From: Tritrichomonas musculus
Taxonomy: Eukaryota; Parabasalia; Tritrichomonadida; Tritrichomonadidae
Assembly (NCBI GenBank): GCA_039105265.1
Contig: JAPFFF010000005.1
Location: forward strand, 3,767,501 to 3,831,500
Direction of reading: 5' to 3'
Length of the DNA stretch: 64,000 nucleotides
The notes beneath the pieces are model-generated. The model ran no database searches. It was not told the DNA's origin and saw only the letters and a list, made by a program, of their open reading frames with translations. Of the stretch, positions 40,924 through 50,949 are shown one piece after another. Both the position numbers and the translations under genes were made by a program. How positions within the stretch are numbered: position 1 is the first letter of the stretch; each line of letters starts with the position of its first letter.

Positions 40924-40988
40924 AGTAGTATACGTTAGGCTGTGCGCCCTTAACGGTCGCCCAGACCTAACTGCGCCAATGATTTCAC
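40924..40988. repeat. Left terminal inverted repeat of nested element
   Basis: GC-richer than its surroundings, with GCGCCCTTAACGGTCGCCC in the middle. It pairs with 50880-50944. Confidence 0.9.
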
Positions 40989-41070
40989 CAAGGCCATTTA
41001 TAAATTTTTTTCTCTATTTTTATTTTTTATTTTTATTTTTTTAAATTTTTTTCTTTATATCAAAAAACAA

Positions 41071-41370
41071 ATGTGGGGAAAAAGAAGGAACTATATGATC
41101 ACATTCTGGACACACGAATACCCTAGAGAACTGCCAGATAATTCCACTTATCTATGTACATGTGAGGATACTTGTGAGAATGGCAGATATCATGGTCATG
41201 CATTCATTTATTTCAAAAATCCAGAAGATATGAAGTGTGTTAAGAGCTTATTTGGTCATAATGCTCATTTAGAAGTGCCTCGTAGAAACAGCTGGTGTAT
41301 TCGATATATACTGAATAACAATACGAGAAAACATGACTTCCAAGAATTTGGTGAACGGCCATTAGATTAA
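41071..41370 (+). CDS. Rep-like HUH endonuclease domain protein (99 aa)
   Basis: A small protein that looks like the N-terminal endonuclease domain of CRESS-DNA virus Rep proteins. These nick and rejoin DNA at replication origins through a tyrosine. Visible motifs: MITFWTHEYP (motif I region), RYHGHAFIYF with the metal-binding pair His41 and His43, and WCIRYILNN with candidate Tyr79, followed by DFQEFGERPL, which resembles the EFG(x)P segment of circovirus-type Reps. There is no helicase domain; the protein stops where Reps continue into S3H. It lies just inside the left terminal repeat and reads toward PolB, 17 bp away. A Rep-type protein beside a protein-primed polymerase is unexpected. A short Rep relative with lost function is possible. 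Confidence 0.65.
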   Translation: MWGKRRNYMITFWTHEYPRELPDNSTYLCTCEDTCENGRYHGHAFIYFKNPEDMKCVKSLFGHNAHLEVPRRNSWCIRYILNNNTRKHDFQEFGERPLD

Positions 41371-41387
41371 TTTTTTGTATTTGAAAA

Positions 41388-43781
41388 ATGAGCTTTGTTC
41401 CATTAAAAGGCTTTATAAATGACTATGAGATTTTAAATAAATACCCTTTCACAATAAGAAATAAGAAGACACGTAAACCACTGAAAGATTCAAAACATAA
41501 CGAAGGTTATTTGACGGTTAATTTGAATGGTGTAAATTATTTAAAACACGTTATTATTGCCAAACAATTTTTGCCTAACGATGATCCTGTTCACAAAAAA
41601 GAAGTCGATCATAAAAACCGTAATCGTAAAGATAACCGTCTATGCAATTTACGATGGGTAACGCATTCTGAAAACAATTATGATGGATTGAATGATTACA
41701 TTGATCTTGATTATAATGAAGAATTATGCACAAAAATAATAGACTCGAATAAAGATAAGAAGAAAGAGAAAGATTGGTCTAGAGTATATTATTCAGATTT
41801 TGAAACAGACACTACTGTATCTCCTCATCGTCCTTATTTGAATTGCACAGTGTATCGTGAAGGCCAAAATATTCACAAAATAAGTTTTGAAGGTGAAAAC
41901 ATTGATCGTCAGCTTCTCAATTATCTATACAATAATTCACTAACTTATTTTCACAATTTAAAGTACGATGGTTGCTTTTTCATCAATACTCCTGGATGGA
42001 AAACACAAATAACTGAAAGAACAGGCACAGTTTTGCAAGTCATTATGCTCAAGTATGCTTCAAATGGTAAATTAGTGAAAAAGCTTACGTTTCGCAATTC
42101 CTATTCAATTATTCCATCGGCTCTCAGGAATTTTGCATCTATGTTTAATTTAGATGTGCATAAAGAGGTTATGGCATACAAAATATACACTGAAAAAAAC
42201 ATTCAAAAAGCTGTTCTGCCAATCAATGAATTCTATGAGCAGTATAGAAAAGAGAACGATGGTAAAGATGAAAGCAAACAAATCCTAGAAAATGCCAAAA
42301 TAAGTGAAGCATACAATGAAAAAAATGATTCAATTAATATTATGAAATATGCCAAGTTCTATTGTTTTAAAGATTGTATCGTTCTTATGAAAGGGCTTGA
42401 AAAATTTGATAAAGATTTGAAAGAAGTATTCAAACAAACAGGTACAGAAATGTTAGGCGTTAATAACTTTATTTCAATCTCATCTATCGGTTATCATTTC
42501 GCCAATAAATATTGATGTTTTGACGGTTGTTATCAATTAAGTGGCAAACCGCAAAACTTTATTCAAAGATGTGTAAGCGGAGGAAGAACAATGACAGCAT
42601 CAAATCAAAAGCAATATATAGAAGGAAGAATACAAGATTTTGATGCAGTTAGCCTTTATCCTTCAGCTATGTATGTAATGGATGGTGTTGCTAAAGGAAA
42701 ACCGAAAATTTTGCCTCAAAATATAGACCATGATCAATTGATGAAATTTGACACTTTTTTTATTGAAATCAATATTAATGAAATCAAGTGCAAATCCGAT
42801 AAGCCATATAAATTCGGGCAAGTCTTTAGACGAAATGATAAGGGCTCAAAAATATTTGACAATGACCCTGTTAGCAATTTTTATATTGACAAGATTGCAC
42901 TAATGGATTTAATAGAGTTCTATGATATCAAATACGAAATCATTCGTGGTTACTATTTTGATGAAGGATTTAATAAGAAGATTAATGAGTTCATTCTTGG
43001 ATTATTTAATTTAAGACTCAAATATAAGAAAGAGAAGAATCCACTGCAGTCAACGATCAAATTGCTATTGAATTCAATCTATGGCAAATCAATATTGAAA
43101 GCGATGAAAACCGAAACAAAAAGTGTACCCAGAGATGAGCTAATGAAATACATTTGGCGCAATTATAACTTTATCACAGAAATCTATGATGAACCGACAA
43201 TTGATAGATGCTATGTGAAAAAGCTGAAGCCGATCAATGATCATTTCAATCTCCCACAATTTGGTGCTAGCGTTCTTTCATGGTCAAAACATTTGATGAA
43301 TCGTGTTATGGCTAGTGCAGAACAAAATGGGATTGAAATATTCTATCAAGATACCGATAGCATGCACCTATATGAAGATGATGTGAAAAAAGTGGCAGAG
43401 ATCTTTAAGGAGAAATATGATGCTGAATTAATAGGTGAAAACATGTGTCAATTTCATAATGATTTTGACGGTTTTGAGGGTGCAGTAGGCCAAATACATT
43501 CACGAAAACTGATCGCATTAGGCAAGAAAAGTTATTTAGATATCTTAGTCGATGAAGAAGGAAAAGAAGGATATCATATAAGACTCAAGGGCATTCCTCA
43601 TCAAGTGATCATTAATAAATGTAAACGAATGAACATCACAATTGAAGAACTCTATGAAAAATTGTATGCTGGGGCCAAAATGGAGTTCAATTTATTAGAT
43701 GGCACAAATGCATTCAGAAAAACTCAAACTTTTCAGCAGACTAATCTCAAAAAGTTTAGCAGGACCCTTAAATTCATTTAG
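41388..43781 (+). pseudogene. Protein-primed PolB of the nested element
   Basis: A family B DNA polymerase with an N-terminal HNH-type segment (about the first 110 residues, containing VDHKNRNRKDNRLCNLRW), as known in Trichomonas Maverick polymerases. Next come the exonuclease motif YYSDFETDT and polymerase motifs A (DFDAVSLYPSAM), B (LLNSIYGKS) and C (YQDTDSMHLY). It differs clearly from the host element's PolB, which lacks the HNH segment. The gene is broken, with about one break. Its 3' end overlaps the convergent 245-residue gene by 8 bp. Confidence 0.85.
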
Positions 43782-44511
43782 TTAACACATCCTTAACGTC
43801 TGCATCTTTAGCTGGCTTTACTTTAATTGAAACAAACAAAGGATTTTTTAAAGCGATAGGCTGAAATTGGAAATCGACTAAACTTAATTCTAAATATTTT
43901 AAACTATCTGTGTTTGTTTTTATTTTTATTGGTTTTCCTTCTTTCTCAAAGTCATAAATCAGTGGCTTGCCGTCTATAGCTATTGTGTTTATATTTCCTA
44001 TAACTGAAGGAGTATACTCTTGATCTCCAATAGCTGAATACATCGGATTACCTTGTAAAGAGACTAAATAAAGTTTTGTATGAGTTATGATCGGCAAATC
44101 TGGCACAATAAAGGGTTCTTTAGGATCAATTGTCAAAGGCAACGGAGTGTTATATAATCCAGTCAATAATGCTGCTCTGTGAGATATTGATGTAATTGTT
44201 GTTTTCAAACTTGCTGTTATCTTAAATGTTCGTTTATTTTTATCATATTCCCATGCTAATTCACTTTTCTGACTAAAAATTTGTTCAAGTTGTTTGATAG
44301 AATAATGATAGGACTCAGAAAATTCAATAGTATGAACGGTTTTGCCAACTTGATATTTCATATAATCATCTTTTGTACTTAATAATATGTTTGAATTAGT
44401 GTTTATAGAAGACACATAATATTTTACATAGCTGCATTTCCAAGGTATATTCATCGTCAAAGAAACAGTATGATATTTTTGTGAATCACGGCTTTGCATA
44501 GAAATTAACAT
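43774..44511 (-). CDS. Nested-element protein, possible structural gene (245 aa)
   Basis: A beta-rich soluble protein starting MLISMQSRDSQKYHTV. The start SMQSRDSQKYHTVSLTMNIP resembles what I remember of a conserved hypothetical gene in Trichomonas Mavericks. No enzyme motif is seen. Size and strand pattern would allow a single jelly-roll minor capsid protein, but this is inference. It diverges from the fibre-like gene with 16 bp between start codons. Confidence 0.5.
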   Translation of the reverse strand: MLISMQSRDSQKYHTVSLTMNIPWKCSYVKYYVSSINTNSNILLSTKDDYMKYQVGKTVHTIEFSESYHYSIKQLEQIFSQKSELAWEYDKNKRTFKITASLKTTITSISHRAALLTGLYNTPLPLTIDPKEPFIVPDLPIITHTKLYLVSLQGNPMYSAIGDQEYTPSVIGNINTIAIDGKPLIYDFEKEGKPIKIKTNTDSLKYLELSLVDFQFQPIALKNPLFVSIKVKPAKDADVKDVLTK

Positions 44512-44527
44512 TTATTTATTATTAAAT
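44512..44527. promoter_or_regulatory. 16-bp divergent promoter
   Basis: TTATTTATTATTAAAT separates two opposite start codons, the same arrangement as at 31465 and 36556 in the host Maverick. Confidence 0.5.
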
Positions 44528-47500
44528 ATGTCGATTGGTTTATACTCAATTCAATCAAGTGAGGCTGAGACATTAAAATCAAATGGAATAGAAATCAAAG
44601 TCGGAGAAGATGAGAATGGAAATAAAATTGTTCAAATAGAAGATGAAGATGGTTCTTCAGTTTTCTTCAATAACATTTATAATAAAACAGAGATAGATGC
44701 TTATATAACCGCAGGTGCAGGTATAAAACCAGGAGATATAAAAAACTTATATAAAGTCAATATTTATCCAACAGGACAAATCAAGATGAATGGTAAATTG
44801 ACCAATGCTTTCACCTTAGAACAGCTTTATAAATGTTTGAATGATAATTCAGATGCTATTCAAAACTCTCTAAATCAATTGAAAATAGACGCAACTTTTG
44901 ATGTAAACCGTGAAATTTCAGACTTAACATTGAAAGGATTAGATTTTGATCTAAAGAATAAATATTATATCTCAACAGAAAACAATTCAATAAAGACATA
45001 TAATCAATTAATAAGAGTACTCAATCAGTTTATTAAACATTCAAGGGCTATGACGGTTATCAGCCCAGATAATAAACTATTGAAAATGCTCCCCCTTAAA
45101 AAAGAGGATGGTGCTCAACTTTTGGATTATTGGGAGGATAAACGATGCTATTATGAAAAAGAAAAAGTAACCACAATTAATGAGATTATTGAATCATTGA
45201 ATATCACTCTTGAAAATTTATATAATTGGATGAAAACATTCAATAATTTGAAAGATTTCGGTTTTGACAGTTCATCAAATATTAAACCAGATGGAAAAGC
45301 AAAAGTGATAACGTATGTAGAAACCGAAAAAGAATCAGAACCATGGTATGGATCATTTTTGACCAAAAATAGAATGAAAACCAAAGACGAACCTATCACA
45401 AATTTTGACCAAATGGTCAATGCAATCAATACAAACACAGAAACAATATCTCAAATGCATGAAGATATTATGGAAGGCTTAAATAATCAAGAAGTGACAG
45501 TATATAATGAAGCCAAAGATGAAATAGAGACAAAAACTTTAAAAACAAAAACAGTGAACGATAAAGGTGAAATCGAATATGATAATATTGCCAATGTTTT
45601 TGAAAAATTGAAGAAGGCCGATAAACAGAATCAGAATTTTTTCCGTCATATCATGGAGAATTTTAATAAAACTGCATTGAAAAATATATATAATAATTTT
45701 AAACAGACTGTGTTTGGTAAAGATGGAGAAACATATCAGAAGACATATATAGCACATTTTGATGATGATGTTGCTGGTGATAAACATTTTGCCGTTGTCG
45801 AAAATTTTGTCGACTTTTTGAAACAATACTTTTCAAATACAAGCAGTTTTGAAGACTGGAAAGAATGGATAGGCAAAAATATAAATAAACAGAAGATAAA
45901 AGAGATTTTTGATGGAGTAGTTGTTCCAATGATAGATGAAGTCGGAAATGCAGAAATCAAAGAATACCATTTTGTCACTGACGCAGATCAAATAATTGAC
46001 CCTGAAGAAGCCGTTGAAGTGGAAAAATTATGGGAATGGCTCAAAGAGATAATTCAAAATAAAAAATATACAGCTCCAATACAAACATTTTTATATAACA
46101 ACTTTTCCAAAGAAAAATTTATTGAAATATTTAACGGCACAGTTCAATTAATATGGGATAAATCCACAAAAAAAATTATTCATGCAGTTTATCAATTTGT
46201 CAATCATCCAATAGAAACGACGGGTGATATCGTTATTGAAGTGAATAGTGCTTATGAATTTTTGAAAAAATATTATGAAAACCAAACAGAGCTTATGAAA
46301 AGTATCCTTACTGTTATTTTGGTTCTTCTTGGTTCAGGAATTATGGGCATGGTAATCACAAGTGCATTCAAAAAGATTCGTGCCAAAAAAATTGAAAATG
46401 GACGTTTAGCATTAAGCACGAGCAATTTTGAAGGAGGGCAATTGTTGGATATTAATAATGGCATTATTATTGATGGAAATGGAAATGATAATAATGATGA
46501 TGATAATAATGATGACGATATGAGAGACCCTAGTTTTCAGGGATGGATCGATACAACAAATAGAAATATTCGAAATATTATTCAGCAACATAATGTTTTA
46601 GAAGAAAGAGTCTCAAATATAAGAGAATGCAATTGTAATGATAATAATAATAATAATAATCAAAGATTTTTTGGCCAAATTTCTCAACAACAACATCTTG
46701 ACATTCAACAATTAATTCAAAAGCAAAATCATTTAATAATTGATAATAGTGTCGGCTCTTTTGTTGATGCGATGTTTCAACCAGAAATATATCAAGAAGC
46801 ATCAACTCAAGTGAACACAACGATAAAAAGACGACGAAAAAAGAAAGAAAAAGTGAATGTAATTGACACATCACATGATCATTCTTTTCGAAGAGATGAA
46901 AATTATGTTTTTGACATATTAACTGATCATTGGGTTCTTCATAATAATTCTAATTTTCAATCAGGTTGGCGAACAAATCTTAATTCACAAAATATGCCAC
47001 GCAATTTTATCATTGACACTTTTCATGGTGAATGGGTTGCTATCGGTGCAGAAAATGGTATTCAAGAATCAAATGCAGACTGGAGAACGAATCCTAGTTC
47101 AGCATTAGCAACCTTTCTGTTGCCATCTCAAATAAATGGTGGTGTTTTTCGTTGGAGTGATAGATATGATCAATGGACATTTCATGCAAATTATAACTCA
47201 TATACAAATCAAGATCAAAGTGAAAGATTAGAATGGCAAAGAGATCAAAGACAACATTTTGGTGATAATTATGTTTGGAATGTTTTTGATCAAGAATGGC
47301 AAGAACATGGACAGAATTTTGAAGCTGGATGGAGAACCAATCATGAATTTGTTCCTCCTGATAACTATGTATGGGATGATTATTTAGAAGAGTGGGTGAT
47401 GTTATCATATAGAAATAGAGGTTTTGACAGAAATTGGAGAAATAGCTATTCAGAGAGTGTGTCAATTATGGTTGAATTTTTGAATTCAGGCCGATTTTTA

Positions 47501-50500
47501 GGAAAAGGCCAAATTGTTCAATATGGAGGTGAATGGGTTTGGCGCCATCATGTAGACCCCGTTGATGATATTAAATTATTATCAGATGAAATAGCAGATA
47601 TTAATATTAATAATAATTTGCCAGCAAATATTTCAGGAGTGAATTCAGTAAATGAATTATTAGAAAGCTATGATATCAATATTTTGAAAGAAGATGGCCG
47701 AACAATTGATGAGAAAAAACCGGTTTTAGGCAATTTCAATATATTAGCAAATTTGAATGTAAATGGATTAATAAACGGTGTTGATATTGAAAAATTAGCT
47801 ACGTCATCAGATAAGACAGATTCACTTTTTAATATAAAATTTGGAGTTCCAGAATTCAATGTGAAAAATGAAAACGTTGAAGGGGATACAAAAACAATCA
47901 ATAATGTAAATTATAATATATTGAAAATTAAAATAAATGATGATGATATTGAACAAAAATTGAAAGCTTTCAATGGGAATATATTCAAAATAATTCTCAG
48001 AAAAGATGTTGTTTATGACACAGAAGGACGATATATCAAAGAATTTTTCATAAGCGTTCATGATAATCATATTCAATGTCCGATAATAGCTTATGATGAA
48101 GAATCGAAAGGATATACAAATAAATGTTCTGAAGATAGCTCTCAATTTTTCATAGCTTTTGATGAGCGTCTCAATATTGTGCCATATACGTTATGGATGA
48201 ACGGTGATTTGAGTATAATGAATCAAACAAGTCAGGATTTAATTGAATCGAATAAACCAGTTTTTAAGTGCAAAATAATTGAAGCAGATAATTCTCTCAA
48301 ATTACACAAAAGTGACGTTCATTATTTCTATAAGCCTTCAATTATTTCAGAAGATAATGATTATTATAAAATGATTTTTGAAATACCTTCTGATTATACA
48401 ATACCTCTCAATTTACAATTTAAATTCAAAGAATATTGTTTTGGAAATGAATGGGTCTTAACCTGGGATGGAACAAAATGGATGGGCAATAATATTCAAG
48501 CAAGAATCGTTGGGAAAGTTGTGAATAAATTGAATCGAACAAAGATGTCAGAATCTTCTAGACCATCAAATTCTGTTTTCATTATGATCAAGAAAACTGA
48601 AGCAAATGAAAAATTAATCCCAAAAAGTGAGTCATCACCGGAAAGTTTAATTCATGGACTTTTTCAAAATACATCTAAAAAATTTGAATTAATTAAGAAA
48701 GATGGCACGAAAATTGAACCAAAAAGTTTATATTGGTTTCTTGATGATTCAGAAATAGTTAATGATGAAAGATATCCAGATTATTCAATTGGTAAACTAA
48801 ATATAATTTGTGATGATTATCCGAATAATAATTTCAAAATTGAAGAGATTGATGAAATCCATTTAAATATTGAAACACCTGGTTATCCACAATTTACTGT
48901 TGCTTATACATTTAAAGCAAATGGTGTTTTTGTTAATTCAGTCAATAAAAGAGGACATTTTGGTCTTATTCCTCTGAAAGATACAATTGAAAGCCTTGAA
49001 TTACATTTAGAAGATAGTTTAATTGATGACAATAACAGAAATATTGAATTATATCTCAGAAAAGATATTATTAATTCAATAGAAGAAGTCAATTGGGATT
49101 CAAAAACAAATGCTTTTGCTTATATTATTAAATCTCAATTCTATGATGTTAGTCCAAACCCAAATGCAGCAACTACTTTGTATACAGATTATAATATCAC
49201 TTCATCAAAAATAATAACTGCCGATAACATCACGACGATGAGAAGTGATTTAAATGTTTTGACAAATAATTTTGATGTTGTTTCATATGATGTTCAAGCT
49301 ATTTCAAATAAGGTTGATGTTTTGAATTCAGAAATGGTCGCTATTAATTTAAAAACACAAAATTTAGAATATGATGAGGAAAATACACGAATGATTTCTT
49401 ATGTTGCATTAGCTTTTGGTATAGCAGGGACAGTTGGAAGTGCCATATCTATCGGAATGTCAATTAACCCTAACTTCATCAAATTTCCCACTAAAACTGT
49501 TTCCAATGCAGGCCAAACAACAACCAGAGGCGGTGGAATTTTGCAAAGAATTCAGAACTTTTTTAGAGAATGGTGGTATAGAAGAGCCGGCTATCGTAAT
49601 CTTGGTGATATGGAATTGTTTGATAACCCAGGGATTACTCGTTCAATACAATCAACAACTGATTTAACACCACTTTTTGAATGGTGCGATAAAGAATATG
49701 AACCATTACCTGATGAAACATTTGATGATGATTTTGATGACCCTACGAAAGCAGTTTTATCTATAAGAGCAACAGAAGAAATGTGTAATCAATTCAGAGA
49801 TAGTTTGAAGAGACCTTTCAAATTATTGGCCTCAAAGGTCGAAGAGATTGAGAGTAGTGATTTTATTTCAAAAAGTGATTTGAAAAGAGACGATACAATT
49901 GACATTAATGGCAAATTAATTGATGGCAAAATACATTTAGAAGCTGAGGATACAATAAGTGAAGGAATTATCAAAGTCAGGATTATGATTATGAAAGTAA
50001 GCGAATATAATGATATAGACTATGAAGAGAATTATCCAATAATTCATATATCAAATGGAGAGATATCGAACTATGAGGGCACAGAGAACTTTCCAACTGC
50101 ATCTCTCCAAGACAAAACTATAATTATTGATAACCCAAAGAGACATAGAATTAGTGCAATCAGCATCAAAGAGAACACAGCGATAAGAAGTATGAAATAT
50201 TCTGTAAATGATATAGCATATATGAGTGACATTGATGCGCTTAATAAAAAGATTGATCAAATAGAAGAAAACTCACATACAAACGATGAAAACATAGCAA
50301 AAATAATGAATACTTATCCTACTGTTGATGAAACAAATGAGGCTTTAGATGTGCTCAAAGGCAGAATTGAAACATTAGAGGCTGAAAATACAACCTTGAA
50401 GGCTACGATAGCCGCTTTTGAAGCTAGGATAGCTGCTCTTGAAGAGAAAAATGACCCAGATAGTGAATGGAAAGCATATTATGCAGGCTTTACTGATGTC

Positions 50501-50839
50501 ACTGATGAATATAATAGGTATTTTCTATTCTCTTATTTTACAAGTGAGAAACACATAATTATTGATAATTTAGATAATGATCCAACAGGTGATAATGAAC
50601 CTGTTCCAGATGGGGAGTACTTATTGATATTCAAGGACAAGACTCAAAAGCTACATTTTATTAGATTTATATCAACTGAATGGTCTGACCCTCAACAAAT
50701 AAAATCATATTTGGATGAAATATACTTTAAAGACACTAACCCACCTTCTGGTGCTTATGATATATATAATATTGAGTTAGATTGTGATACCTGTTCTATG
50801 ATTTGTTTCGATGCTATATATATGAAGAAATCAGCATAA
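44528..50839 (+). CDS. Fibre-like giant protein of nested element (2103 aa)
   Basis: The N-terminal third is helical with repeated K-I-x-E-I-F-[ND]-G units and ends in a transmembrane helix near residue 600 (SILTVILVLLGSGIMGMV). An Asn/Asp-rich linker follows. Then come about five Trp-rich units of some 45 residues (pattern NYVWDxFxxEW ... GWRTN; DNA about 46895-47460). Beta-rich modules next match the host Maverick's fibre-like protein (NIQARIVGKV, FYDVSPNPNAATTLY). After these are a coiled coil, a second hydrophobic segment (about residue 1625, ALAFGIAGTVGSAISIG) and a C-terminal coiled coil plus beta domain. The frame is open throughout. Probably a surface or attachment protein (inference). 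Its C-terminus reaches within about 40 bp of the terminal repeat. Confidence 0.6.
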   Translation: MSIGLYSIQSSEAETLKSNGIEIKVGEDENGNKIVQIEDEDGSSVFFNNIYNKTEIDAYITAGAGIKPGDIKNLYKVNIYPTGQIKMNGKLTNAFTLEQLYKCLNDNSDAIQNSLNQLKIDATFDVNREISDLTLKGLDFDLKNKYYISTENNSIKTYNQLIRVLNQFIKHSRAMTVISPDNKLLKMLPLKKEDGAQLLDYWEDKRCYYEKEKVTTINEIIESLNITLENLYNWMKTFNNLKDFGFDSSSNIKPDGKAKVITYVETEKESEPWYGSFLTKNRMKTKDEPITNFDQMVNAINTNTETISQMHEDIMEGLNNQEVTVYNEAKDEIETKTLKTKTVNDKGEIEYDNIANVFEKLKKADKQNQNFFRHIMENFNKTALKNIYNNFKQTVFGKDGETYQKTYIAHFDDDVAGDKHFAVVENFVDFLKQYFSNTSSFEDWKEWIGKNINKQKIKEIFDGVVVPMIDEVGNAEIKEYHFVTDADQIIDPEEAVEVEKLWEWLKEIIQNKKYTAPIQTFLYNNFSKEKFIEIFNGTVQLIWDKSTKKIIHAVYQFVNHPIETTGDIVIEVNSAYEFLKKYYENQTELMKSILTVILVLLGSGIMGMVITSAFKKIRAKKIENGRLALSTSNFEGGQLLDINNGIIIDGNGNDNNDDDNNDDDMRDPSFQGWIDTTNRNIRNIIQQHNVLEERVSNIRECNCNDNNNNNNQRFFGQISQQQHLDIQQLIQKQNHLIIDNSVGSFVDAMFQPEIYQEASTQVNTTIKRRRKKKEKVNVIDTSHDHSFRRDENYVFDILTDHWVLHNNSNFQSGWRTNLNSQNMPRNFIIDTFHGEWVAIGAENGIQESNADWRTNPSSALATFLLPSQINGGVFRWSDRYDQWTFHANYNSYTNQDQSERLEWQRDQRQHFGDNYVWNVFDQEWQEHGQNFEAGWRTNHEFVPPDNYVWDDYLEEWVMLSYRNRGFDRNWRNSYSESVSIMVEFLNSGRFLGKGQIVQYGGEWVWRHHVDPVDDIKLLSDEIADININNNLPANISGVNSVNELLESYDINILKEDGRTIDEKKPVLGNFNILANLNVNGLINGVDIEKLATSSDKTDSLFNIKFGVPEFNVKNENVEGDTKTINNVNYNILKIKINDDDIEQKLKAFNGNIFKIILRKDVVYDTEGRYIKEFFISVHDNHIQCPIIAYDEESKGYTNKCSEDSSQFFIAFDERLNIVPYTLWMNGDLSIMNQTSQDLIESNKPVFKCKIIEADNSLKLHKSDVHYFYKPSIISEDNDYYKMIFEIPSDYTIPLNLQFKFKEYCFGNEWVLTWDGTKWMGNNIQARIVGKVVNKLNRTKMSESSRPSNSVFIMIKKTEANEKLIPKSESSPESLIHGLFQNTSKKFELIKKDGTKIEPKSLYWFLDDSEIVNDERYPDYSIGKLNIICDDYPNNNFKIEEIDEIHLNIETPGYPQFTVAYTFKANGVFVNSVNKRGHFGLIPLKDTIESLELHLEDSLIDDNNRNIELYLRKDIINSIEEVNWDSKTNAFAYIIKSQFYDVSPNPNAATTLYTDYNITSSKIITADNITTMRSDLNVLTNNFDVVSYDVQAISNKVDVLNSEMVAINLKTQNLEYDEENTRMISYVALAFGIAGTVGSAISIGMSINPNFIKFPTKTVSNAGQTTTRGGGILQRIQNFFREWWYRRAGYRNLGDMELFDNPGITRSIQSTTDLTPLFEWCDKEYEPLPDETFDDDFDDPTKAVLSIRATEEMCNQFRDSLKRPFKLLASKVEEIESSDFISKSDLKRDDTIDINGKLIDGKIHLEAEDTISEGIIKVRIMIMKVSEYNDIDYEENYPIIHISNGEISNYEGTENFPTASLQDKTIIIDNPKRHRISAISIKENTAIRSMKYSVNDIAYMSDIDALNKKIDQIEENSHTNDENIAKIMNTYPTVDETNEALDVLKGRIETLEAENTTLKATIAAFEARIAALEEKNDPDSEWKAYYAGFTDVTDEYNRYFLFSYFTSEKHIIIDNLDNDPTGDNEPVPDGEYLLIFKDKTQKLHFIRFISTEWSDPQQIKSYLDEIYFKDTNPPSGAYDIYNIELDCDTCSMICFDAIYMKKSA
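46895..47460 (+). repeat. Trp-rich coding repeats
   Basis: About five degenerate units of some 45 codons sharing Tyr/Phe-Val-x-Asp, Glu-Trp and Gly-Trp-Arg-Thr-Asn positions. They resemble small carbohydrate- or surface-binding repeats in general look; no family assigned. Confidence 0.7.
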
Positions 50840-50879
50840 ACTATCTTTCTTATATTTTTTTTGCTTATAACTATCCCCA

Positions 50880-50944
50880 GTGAAATCATCGGCGCAGTTA
50901 GGTCTGGGCGACCGTTAAGGGCGCACAGCCTAACGTATACTACT
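50880..50944. repeat. Right terminal inverted repeat of nested element
   Basis: Complement of 40924-40988 with a single A/G difference noticed. AGAGA follows at 50945-50949. Confidence 0.9.
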
Positions 50945-50949
50945 AGAGA

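Larger units (their letters stand above)
40924..50944. mobile_element. Nested Maverick-like element with Rep and PolB
   Basis: About 10.0 kb, inserted in the host Maverick's PolB gene. The inverted repeats are about 65 bp (40924-40988 and 50880-50944) with a single mismatch noticed, starting AGTAGTATACGTTAGG. The first ten bases match the host element's AGTAGTGTAC with one change. The target duplication is AGAGA. Genes: a Rep-like HUH protein, PolB, a 245-residue possible structural protein and a 2103-residue fibre-like protein. No integrase, packaging ATPase or major capsid gene is seen. It is younger than the host element by position. It is broken, with about one break (in PolB). Confidence 0.9.

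Noticed and set aside
45151-48145. Several antisense frames under the giant fibre-like gene
   Set aside because: They lie fully within a long open gene and have no family resemblance.
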